From CAZWVR01 sp964637235 (GTDB lineage: Bacteria; Bacteroidota; Bacteroidia; Bacteroidales; S143-33), in assembly GCA_964637235.1 (NCBI GenBank), contig CAZWVR010000121.1, forward strand, positions 1 through 5,648: 5,648 nucleotides of DNA. The letters are read 5' to 3'. Below, piece after piece: positions 1 to 5,648 of the stretch (its first letter is position 1; the number at the start of each line of letters is the position of its first letter). The translations under genes and the position numbers were made by a program. The notes beneath the pieces were generated by a model. It worked only from the letters and a program-made list of their open reading frames with translations, was not told the DNA's origin and ran no database searches.

Positions 1-864
1 GAAAATTTCCCGAATATCAGAATTATTGAGTTTGATAATAATTATGGCTTTGCCAAAGGTTATAATAAAGCATTAGAACAGATTGAAGCAGAATATTTTG
101 TTTTATTGAATTCTGATGTGGAAGTTACAGAGAATTGGATAAATCCGATAATTGAATTTATGGATAATGATAAACAAATAGCTGCTGTACAGCCTAAAAT
201 ACTTTCCTATCATAGACGTAATTATTTTGAATACGCTGGTGCTGCTGGTGGGTTTATAGATAAATATGGATTTCCCTTTTGCAGAGGTCGTATTTTTGAT
301 ACTCTTGAAGAAGATAAAGGACAATATGATGATATAACTGAGATATTTTGGGCTACTGGTGCTTGTATGTTTGTTCGCGCTTCGGCGTATAGAGAAGTTG
401 GCGGTTTTGACGAAAATTTTTTTGCTCATATGGAGGAGATTGATCTATGTTGGAGATGGAAAAATCATGGATATAAAATTTTTTATTATCCTTATGTTAA
501 AGTTTTTCATATAGGTGGAGGAACATTGCCGCAAAATAGCCCCAAAAAGTTGTTTCTGAACTATCGAAATAGTATGTTAATGCTTTATAAAAATTTACCT
601 AAACCAGCTTTTTTTAAAATTTTTATTCGTTTAATAATTGATGGTATTTCGGCAGCTTATTATATTTTACAAGCAAAATTTTCTTATTTTTGGGCAGTAT
701 GTAAATCGCATTTGAATTTTTATACATATATCCCTAAATATAAAAAATATAGAAAACAAGCTCTAAAATTGAATAAGGATAATTTTAAACAAATATATAA
801 AGGTGTAATTGCTTTTGACTATTTTGTCAAAGGCAAAAAAACATTTAATGAGTTGAACTTTTAA
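1..864 (+). CDS. Family 2 glycosyltransferase, 5'-truncated by the window edge
   Basis: The reading frame is open from base 1 and ends at TAA 862-864, giving 287 residues of a longer protein. It is a GT-A fold, family 2 glycosyltransferase of the rhamnosyltransferase/WcaE-like type, which transfers a sugar from a nucleotide donor to a growing glycan. Visible family motifs are NNYGFAKGYNKAL (residues 13-25), the metal/donor-binding loop LNSDVEV (36-42, Asp39), the ATGACMFVR strand (partial residues 118-126), and the acceptor/catalytic motif FFAHMEEIDLCWRW (140-153), followed by FHIGGGT near residue 170. Members are usually about 330-345 residues, so roughly 45-55 N-terminal residues, including the first nucleotide-binding strand, lie upstream. 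A TTG at 106 could be read as a start, but coding similarity continues upstream of it. The C-terminal tail is basic and aromatic with one hydrophobic stretch (about 205-223), suggesting membrane association. The next gene starts 10 bp downstream. Donor and acceptor sugars cannot be told from sequence. Confidence 0.93.
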   Translation, partial: ENFPNIRIIEFDNNYGFAKGYNKALEQIEAEYFVLLNSDVEVTENWINPIIEFMDNDKQIAAVQPKILSYHRRNYFEYAGAAGGFIDKYGFPFCRGRIFDTLEEDKGQYDDITEIFWATGACMFVRASAYREVGGFDENFFAHMEEIDLCWRWKNHGYKIFYYPYVKVFHIGGGTLPQNSPKKLFLNYRNSMLMLYKNLPKPAFFKIFIRLIIDGISAAYYILQAKFSYFWAVCKSHLNFYTYIPKYKKYRKQALKLNKDNFKQIYKGVIAFDYFVKGKKTFNELNF

Positions 865-874
865 AACTAAAAAA

Positions 875-1615
875 ATGGCAGATAGTCTTGTAATTATTCC
901 CACATATAACGAAAAAGAAAATATAGAGGATATTATACGGGCAGTTTTTTCCTTGGAAAAGGACTTTGATGTTTTAATTATTGATGATGGCTCACCTGAT
1001 GGTACTGCTCAAATTGTGAAAAATTTGCAAAAAGAATTTCCGGAGCGTTTGCATTTAATAGAGCGAGAGGGAAAATTAGGCTTAGGTACAGCTTATATAC
1101 GAGGTTTTAAATGGGCATTGGAACGTGATTATGAATATATCTGTGAGATGGATGCCGATTTTTCCCATAATCCTAAGGATCTTGTCAAATTACAACGAGC
1201 TTGTCAAGAAGGTGCTGACCTCGCAATAGGTTCAAGATATGTAAACGGTGTGAATGTCGTTAATTGGCCTATGGGGCGTATATTAATGTCTTATTATGCT
1301 TCTGCTTATGTTAGATTTATTACTGGTATGAAAATAAAAGATACAACCGCTGGCTTTAAATGTTATAGACGTAGAGTTCTTGAAACTATAAATCTTGACG
1401 AAATTCGTTTTAAAGGTTATGCTTTTCAGATAGAAATGAAATTTTTGGCTTGGAAACATGGCTTTAAAATAGTGGAAATACCTATTATTTTTACAGATAG
1501 AACAAAAGGACAATCTAAGATGAGTGGAGGTATTTTTAATGAAGCTTTTTGGGGCGTTATTTCAATGAAAATTAAAAGTTGGTTTAAGAAATATCCTAAA
1601 TATTATGATAATTAG
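875..1615 (+). CDS. Polyprenol-phosphate mannose synthase-like GT2 (DPM1 family)
   Basis: This 246-residue protein matches the catalytic-domain-only form of dolichol/polyprenol monophosphomannose synthase. That enzyme transfers mannose from GDP-mannose to a polyprenyl phosphate at the cytoplasmic membrane face, making a lipid-linked donor. Visible motifs are PTYNEKENI (9-17), DDGSPDGT (37-44), the metal/nucleotide motif DAD (93-95, in EMDADFSHNP), GSRY (119-122), TAGFKCYRR (158-166), the GYAFQIEMK acceptor-loop region (181-189) and RTKGQSKM (209-216), whose Arg is conserved in the family. It lacks the C-terminal membrane helices seen in some homologues, so it is probably peripheral. The ATG at 875 follows an A-run with no Shine-Dalgarno sequence, as is usual in Bacteroidota. 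It lies 10 bp after the upstream glycosyltransferase, and its TAG stop abuts the next ATG, so the three genes are probably one transcript. Mannose specificity is inferred from the family; a related hexose such as glucose is possible. No membrane GT-C enzyme using the product is in the window. Confidence 0.92.
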   Translation: MADSLVIIPTYNEKENIEDIIRAVFSLEKDFDVLIIDDGSPDGTAQIVKNLQKEFPERLHLIEREGKLGLGTAYIRGFKWALERDYEYICEMDADFSHNPKDLVKLQRACQEGADLAIGSRYVNGVNVVNWPMGRILMSYYASAYVRFITGMKIKDTTAGFKCYRRRVLETINLDEIRFKGYAFQIEMKFLAWKHGFKIVEIPIIFTDRTKGQSKMSGGIFNEAFWGVISMKIKSWFKKYPKYYDN

Positions 1616-4600
1616 ATGATACGAAAAAGCTTTATATTTACGATATTTTTTATCTTTTTTGTCGTTTGTAATTATGAAGTATATGCAGATAATATAGATT
1701 CGCTTAAATACATAATTCAAACCCAAAAACCTCCTCAAATTTTTAATGCTTATAAACGCATTATAGCTTATTATACGCATTATAAACCAGATTCCGCAAT
1801 CTTTTATGCCCAAGAAGCCCTTCAAATCGCTAATAATGATATTTATATATTGAAACGAACTGACTTTTACGTCCTTTTAGGTGATGTTTATTATTACAAA
1901 AAAGATTATTATACTGCTTTGGAATATTATTACCGGGCTTTATCAAATAAAAATTTAATTTCTTATGAACGATATGCAGATATTTTGCTGAAAATCAGTA
2001 ATATTTATATAGAAAGACATGCAGATTTTTCTCATGCCTATGATTTTTTACAGCAGGCTCAAAAGCTTTTTTATGTTCAGAATGATACCACAGATTGGAT
2101 AAAAGCTAAATTATTCTATGCTAAACTCCTTTCTTACGATAAAAAAAACGAAACTGCTACGCGAATATTAGATACCGTCCGTTTATATTTAGATAAATTG
2201 AATAATAAAGATATCATTGCACTGTTTTTTGAAGTAAACTCACTGATTTTATATAATCAGGGTAGTATAGAACAAGCTGCTATTAGACTTAAACGTGCTT
2301 TATTATATTCAGAGCCAAATTCTTTATTCTATTATCGTATAAAATGTACTTTAAGCGATTTTTATAAAAAACTTAATAAATACAAAGCTGCCCTTAATGT
2401 GATTATTGAACTTGATAGCATAAATATAAAAGAAAAACGTTTTGTTGAACATACTGTCTGCCTGCTCAAAGAAGCCGAAATTTATTTTTATTTAAAGCAA
2501 TATAAACAGGCTGTAAAATATGCTAAGCAAGCTTTAAATAATAGTAAACTATTGAATATAACTTTTTTTAGTGAAAAAGCTTATGAATTACTTTCTGAAA
2601 TTTATTATGCTGCTAACCGTAGTGATTTAGCATTAGTAAATTATCATAATTATATGAAACTTAGAAATTTAAGATATGAGCAAAACTCTGAAAAAGAATT
2701 CTCCCAATTGCATAATCAGTATAATATACTTTTGGATTTACAGCAAAAAGAATTAGCCCTAAAAAATCAACAGTTATTAGAATTAGAAAATCAAAAACAG
2801 AAGCTGTATTTAATATTGATGACTGTAATTGCTTTATTATCAGTAGTTTCAGTCTTAGCTCTTTTAGCGGTAAATAGAACACAAAAACGCAATGAAAAAA
2901 GGTTAAAACAACTTGCAGAAGCTTCTTTGGAAGCTCTGTTAATTCATGATGGTAATAAAATCCTCGACGCTAATGATAGATTTTTTCAAATGACAGGTTT
3001 TAAGAAAGAACAGGTTATAGGACAGAGCATTTTTAATATAATTGCTACTACCTCTCATGCCCTCGTAAAAGAGAAACTTAACCTTAATGAAACCCAATAT
3101 TATCAATTATATATGCGTAGAGCCGATGGCTCTATATTTGAAGCTGAGGTTTTATCTAAGCCTTTTGTATATAAAAAACAAAGAGTAAAAGTTGTTTCAC
3201 TTAGAGATATTGACAGTATAAAGCAGGCTATCCGAGAAATGGAAATGATTAAAATTAGATTGAAAACTATACTGGATACTTTCCCCGATGGTATTATCAT
3301 GTTAGATAATAATGGTTTCATTACTTATGCCTCAAAAGCTTTTCTGGATATATTTGAAGCTGATACTGACGCTATATTTATAAATAAAAAGTTCTCTGAT
3401 TTCCTGCGTGACGATTACAAAAATATTGCAGAATTTGACATCAGTAATATTTTTAGCGGTGAATTTAATGATATTAGTGAATATTATGCCCGTAAACTTA
3501 CTGGTGAAGAAGTTATTCTTGAATGTAAAGGAAGCGTCTTTAAAGATAAAAACGGTCAGATTTTAGGGGCTGTTATGATTGTAAGAGATGTGACTATAAT
3601 TCGGAATACTGTAAATATGCTTATTGAAACCGAAGCACGATTTAAAAAATTATATGATAAAGCCAAAGATGCTATAATAATTTATGATGCTGAAAATGAC
3701 AGAATTATTGATGCTAATCCCGCTGCTACAGAAATGTTCGGTTTGGAGTATTTTTCACTTCTGGATAAAAGTATATACTCCTTTCTAAATGTCGAGAAAA
3801 AAATAGACTTAGTAAAACTCGTTTATTCACAAAAGCCTCAACAGTTCCCTCTAAAAAGCGCCACAAAAAAACTCTTAATTGTACAAATTTCTGCTTCTAC
3901 ATTGAAGTTCGAGAATCAAGATTACTTTTTGTTGATTATTAGAGATATGACCGAATTTTATATGCAGCAGCAGGAATTAAAACAAATAGCCGCTAAGCTT
4001 GCTGAGTCTAACCGTTTAAAAGATAAAATGTTCTCAATAGTAGCCCATGACCTCAGAGGAGGAATAGGCAATATTAAACAAATGCTTGAATTTATAGTTA
4101 GAAACCCTGATGCTTTCTCATTCGAGGAAATTTTTACTACTATTAAAGATATGAATTTTGCCGCTTCCCATTTATATGATTTATTGGAGAACCTATTGAA
4201 TTGGGCTAAATCTGAACAAAATCTTATTGATGTTTCTCCTCAGGAAATCAATATTTATCCTCTTGTTAAAGAAATAATTGACTTGTTTGATATTCATCTG
4301 AAAAATAAAAATATTAGTATTGAGCTTATTGCTTCTAATAAAAATCTAAAAATTCTTGCTGACGAAAATATGCTCAAAACAGTTGTTAGAAATCTCATTT
4401 CTAATGCCATAAAATTTACTCCCAGTGGTGGAAAAATTCTCTTGAAGCTTAATGAGGCTTCTAATTATGTAATTCTTTCTGTACAAGATACTGGCGTCGG
4501 AATTAAAAAAGATTTATTGGATAAACTGTTTAATAAAGATTTTTTCTTTACTACACGTGGAACTAATAATGAGAAAGGTACTGGCTTGGGTCTTAAACTT

Positions 4601-4693
4601 ATTGCAGATTTTGTATATAGAATGAATGGAGAAATCTGGGTTGAAAGCGAGGTGGGAAAAGGAACTACTTTTTTTGTTAAGTTACGAAAATGA
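1616..4693 (+). CDS. Periplasmic-TPR, triple-PAS sensor histidine kinase
   Basis: A 1025-residue membrane sensor kinase. Residues 1-24 form a signal peptide (basic MIRK, hydrophobic core, VYA/D cleavage site). Residues about 45-352 form a helical array of roughly seven or eight TPR-like units, clearest at 82-115, 280-312 and 320-352. A heptad-rich, probably coiled-coil stretch (about 355-396) leads into one membrane helix (397-419). This topology puts the TPRs in the periplasm and the rest in the cytoplasm. Three PAS domains follow (about 430-535, 545-660, 670-780), then HisKA with phosphoacceptor His811 in FSIVAHDLRGGIGNI, and a HATPase with N-box NLISNAIKF (926-934), DTGVGI (958-963) and GTGLGL (988-993). 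No receiver or output domain is present, so a separate response regulator is needed, and none is visible here. The H-box has Gly815-Gly816 where Thr/Asn-Pro is usual. The start ATG directly abuts the preceding stop, with no Shine-Dalgarno sequence, suggesting cotranscription with the two glycosyltransferase genes. The ligand is unknown, and no cofactor-binding residues in the PAS domains are recognisable. Confidence 0.93.
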   Translation: MIRKSFIFTIFFIFFVVCNYEVYADNIDSLKYIIQTQKPPQIFNAYKRIIAYYTHYKPDSAIFYAQEALQIANNDIYILKRTDFYVLLGDVYYYKKDYYTALEYYYRALSNKNLISYERYADILLKISNIYIERHADFSHAYDFLQQAQKLFYVQNDTTDWIKAKLFYAKLLSYDKKNETATRILDTVRLYLDKLNNKDIIALFFEVNSLILYNQGSIEQAAIRLKRALLYSEPNSLFYYRIKCTLSDFYKKLNKYKAALNVIIELDSINIKEKRFVEHTVCLLKEAEIYFYLKQYKQAVKYAKQALNNSKLLNITFFSEKAYELLSEIYYAANRSDLALVNYHNYMKLRNLRYEQNSEKEFSQLHNQYNILLDLQQKELALKNQQLLELENQKQKLYLILMTVIALLSVVSVLALLAVNRTQKRNEKRLKQLAEASLEALLIHDGNKILDANDRFFQMTGFKKEQVIGQSIFNIIATTSHALVKEKLNLNETQYYQLYMRRADGSIFEAEVLSKPFVYKKQRVKVVSLRDIDSIKQAIREMEMIKIRLKTILDTFPDGIIMLDNNGFITYASKAFLDIFEADTDAIFINKKFSDFLRDDYKNIAEFDISNIFSGEFNDISEYYARKLTGEEVILECKGSVFKDKNGQILGAVMIVRDVTIIRNTVNMLIETEARFKKLYDKAKDAIIIYDAENDRIIDANPAATEMFGLEYFSLLDKSIYSFLNVEKKIDLVKLVYSQKPQQFPLKSATKKLLIVQISASTLKFENQDYFLLIIRDMTEFYMQQQELKQIAAKLAESNRLKDKMFSIVAHDLRGGIGNIKQMLEFIVRNPDAFSFEEIFTTIKDMNFAASHLYDLLENLLNWAKSEQNLIDVSPQEINIYPLVKEIIDLFDIHLKNKNISIELIASNKNLKILADENMLKTVVRNLISNAIKFTPSGGKILLKLNEASNYVILSVQDTGVGIKKDLLDKLFNKDFFFTTRGTNNEKGTGLGLKLIADFVYRMNGEIWVESEVGKGTTFFVKLRK

Positions 4694-4702
4694 TTCCTTC
4701 CT

Positions 4703-4727
4703 GAAAATTGTGTATAATTTCTCTTTT
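4703..4727 (+). terminator. Possible weak terminator after the kinase gene
   Basis: Ten bases after the kinase stop codon, GAAAATT (4703-4709) can pair with AATTTC (4716-4721) around a 6-base loop, with one bulged A. The short T-rich run TCTTTT follows. The stem is short and almost entirely A-T, so it may be chance in such AT-rich DNA. It fits the position expected for the end of the three-gene transcript, just before a new promoter. Confidence 0.2.
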
Positions 4728-4752
4728 ACTGAATTGTAAATCATTATATTTG
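4724..4752 (+). promoter_or_regulatory. Bacteroidota-type promoter for the DUF2400 gene
   Basis: TATATTTG at 4745-4752 is an exact match to the Bacteroidota -7 consensus TAnnTTTG and is followed by CA, as is common in such promoters. The -33 element is poor: only TTTT at 4724-4727, spaced 17 bases, resembles the TTTG consensus. The ATG lies 15 bases beyond the -7 element, which would leave a leader of only about ten bases. The element lies in the only sizeable gap between genes, supporting separate transcription of the last gene. Confidence 0.65.
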
Positions 4753-4767
4753 CAGAAAATAAAAACA

Positions 4768-5547
4768 ATGCAAAATATAGAACAACTTAAAGAGCTTTTA
4801 GAACAGAAATACCGTCAATTTAATACTTGGGATTTTATAAAAGATGATCCAATACAAATACCTCATAAGTTTAAAAAAAAAGAAGATATTGAAATAGCTG
4901 CTTTTCTATCTGCTATGATAGCATGGGGGAATAGAAAAATGATAATACGTAATGCGCTGAAAATGATGAAAATAATGAATTTTGAGCCTTATAATTTTCT
5001 TATGAATACATCTTTTGCTCAATTAGAGCATATACCAGAAGTAAAACATAGAACTTTTAATAGAGATGATTTTATATTTTTTCTTAAAGCTTTGAAAAAT
5101 ATATATGAAAATTACGATGGTTTAGAAGCTGTATTTTATCACGGATATAAAAAAAATAAATCTATTAAAGAGGCTATAATACATTTTCGTAAGGTGTTTT
5201 TTTCTTTAAATGAATGGCTGCCTCGTACTCAAAAACATATTCCTGACCCTCAGAAAGGCTCTGCTGCTAAGCGTCTCAATATGTTTCTGATGTGGATGGT
5301 GCGAAAAGATTATTCAAATGTCCATTTTGGTATTTGGAAATATTTTGATAAAAAAAATTTAATGCTGCCATTAGATATACATACCGGAAATGCAGCAAGA
5401 TATTTAGGACTACTCAAAAGAAAACAAAATGATTGGAAAGCAGTAGTAGAAATAACTGAAACTCTGAAAAAATTTGATCCAAATGACCCAGTTAAATATG
5501 ATTTCGCGCTATTCGGTATAGATATAGAACTAAAAAAATCGTCCTAA
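4768..5547 (+). CDS. DUF2400 / TIGR02757 family protein
   Basis: This 259-residue protein matches the TIGR02757 (DUF2400) family, common in Bacteroidota and of unproven function. Recognisable family blocks are DDPIQIPHKF (27-36), the AAFLSAMIAWGNR region (44-56), KHRTFNRDDFIFFLKAL (93-109), PRTQKHI (152-158), SAAKRLNMFLMWMVRKD (165-181), FGIWK (187-191), LPLDIHTGNAARYLGLL (200-216) and DPNDPVKYDFALFGI (237-251). The length is normal for the family and the protein is probably intact and cytoplasmic, with no signal peptide or membrane helix. The ATG at 4768 was chosen because family similarity begins there. A frame-consistent extension to TTG 4708 would run through the promoter and encode a non-conserved, Leu/Cys-rich leader. 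The LDIH block and an upstream invariant-looking Lys (Lys168, Asp203) recall the catalytic pair of helix-hairpin-helix DNA glycosylases; that function is inference only. The gene appears to stand alone behind its own promoter, without an obvious functional link to the kinase. Confidence 0.9.
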   Translation: MQNIEQLKELLEQKYRQFNTWDFIKDDPIQIPHKFKKKEDIEIAAFLSAMIAWGNRKMIIRNALKMMKIMNFEPYNFLMNTSFAQLEHIPEVKHRTFNRDDFIFFLKALKNIYENYDGLEAVFYHGYKKNKSIKEAIIHFRKVFFSLNEWLPRTQKHIPDPQKGSAAKRLNMFLMWMVRKDYSNVHFGIWKYFDKKNLMLPLDIHTGNAARYLGLLKRKQNDWKAVVEITETLKKFDPNDPVKYDFALFGIDIELKKSS

Positions 5548-5572
5548 GAGGCTGTTATTAATGCTTTAATCT

Positions 5573-5595
5573 AATGTATTGATTTACATTTTTTT
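5573..5595 (+). terminator. Possible intrinsic terminator after the DUF2400 gene
   Basis: AATGTA (5573-5578) pairs perfectly with TACATT (5585-5590) around a 6-base loop. The T-run covers 5589-5595, so it overlaps the stem's last two bases. It lies 25 bases after the stop codon, a plausible position, but a six-pair stem with a single G-C pair is weak, and such hairpins arise by chance in AT-rich DNA. Confidence 0.35.
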
Positions 5596-5604
5596 ACTTT
5601 CCCA

Positions 5605-5620
5605 GAAGACTGTCCCAAAA
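5605..5620. other. Short motif resembling an insertion-sequence end
   Basis: The stretch GAAGACTGTCCCAAAA is GC-richer than its surroundings and resembles the GAG(G/A)CTGTCCCAAAA-like terminal inverted repeats I recall from several Bacteroidota insertion sequences. The matching inverted end and any transposase would lie beyond the right edge, so this cannot be confirmed here. No coding sequence is apparent in the 101 bases after the last gene. It could equally be a chance resemblance or a decayed remnant. Confidence 0.2.
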
Positions 5621-5648
5621 GGCAATGATGATAATATTTAGAAAGAAT

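Noticed and set aside
106..108. TTG at 106 as the start of the first gene.
   Set aside because: The same frame is open back to base 1 and encodes conserved family 2 glycosyltransferase sequence (NNYGFAKGYNKAL) upstream, so the gene begins before the window.
103..429. An open frame of 108 codons on the minus strand.
   Set aside because: It lies wholly inside the well-supported glycosyltransferase gene on the + strand, has low-complexity Ser/Ile/Lys composition and matches no family I recognise. The other minus-strand frames (1283-1513, 1562-1825, 2661-2882, 3103-3321) fail for the same reasons.
2141..2148. A run of eight A residues inside the kinase gene as a phase-variation or slippage site.
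   Set aside because: The frame is intact and the run encodes Lys-Lys-Asn in an AT-rich, lysine-rich protein; similar A-runs are frequent in this window, so no switching is indicated.
4708..4767. An N-terminal extension of the DUF2400 protein from TTG 4708.
   Set aside because: It would overlap the TAnnTTTG promoter element, adds 20 residues without family similarity, and a well-placed ATG at 4768 starts the conserved part.
1..5648. A previously undescribed multigene system such as a defence island, retron, CRISPR array or biosynthetic cluster.
   Set aside because: All four genes belong to recognisable families, no repeat array or structured RNA is seen, and the gaps between genes are too short to hide another system.

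Overview
The window looks like chromosomal DNA from an AT-rich member of the Bacteroidota (roughly 30% GC by eye). Three things suggest this. An exact TAnnTTTG-type -7 promoter element precedes the last gene. Start codons follow A-rich leaders with no Shine-Dalgarno sequence. The gene content is also typical: a periplasmic-TPR sensor kinase and a DUF2400/TIGR02757 protein. No species can be named from the sequence alone.

All four genes lie on the + strand and fill almost the whole window. Bases 1-864 are the 3' part of a family 2 glycosyltransferase whose N-terminus lies off the left edge. Bases 875-1615 encode a complete polyprenol-phosphate mannose synthase-like GT2 enzyme. Bases 1616-4693 encode a 1025-residue sensor histidine kinase with this order: signal peptide, TPR array, one membrane helix, three PAS domains, HisKA and HATPase. 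The gaps between these three genes are 10 and 0 bp, so they are probably cotranscribed. After a 74-bp gap holding a recognisable promoter, bases 4768-5547 encode a DUF2400/TIGR02757 protein of 259 residues. The last 101 bp are non-coding. They hold a weak AT-rich hairpin followed by T residues, and a short motif resembling Bacteroidota insertion-sequence ends.

The two glycosyltransferases suggest synthesis of a surface or envelope glycan: the second probably makes a lipid-linked mannose donor and the first probably adds a sugar to a saccharide acceptor. The kinase presumably reports on an envelope or periplasmic state, but no response regulator is visible, so its output is unknown. The DUF2400 gene appears to be an independent unit with its own promoter.

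I see no CRISPR array, tRNA, rRNA, complete mobile element or clear novel multigene system. The points most worth a second look are the atypical H-box of the kinase (H+4 and H+5 are both Gly), the DNA-glycosylase-like Lys/Asp arrangement in the DUF2400 protein, and the possible insertion-sequence terminus at the right edge.
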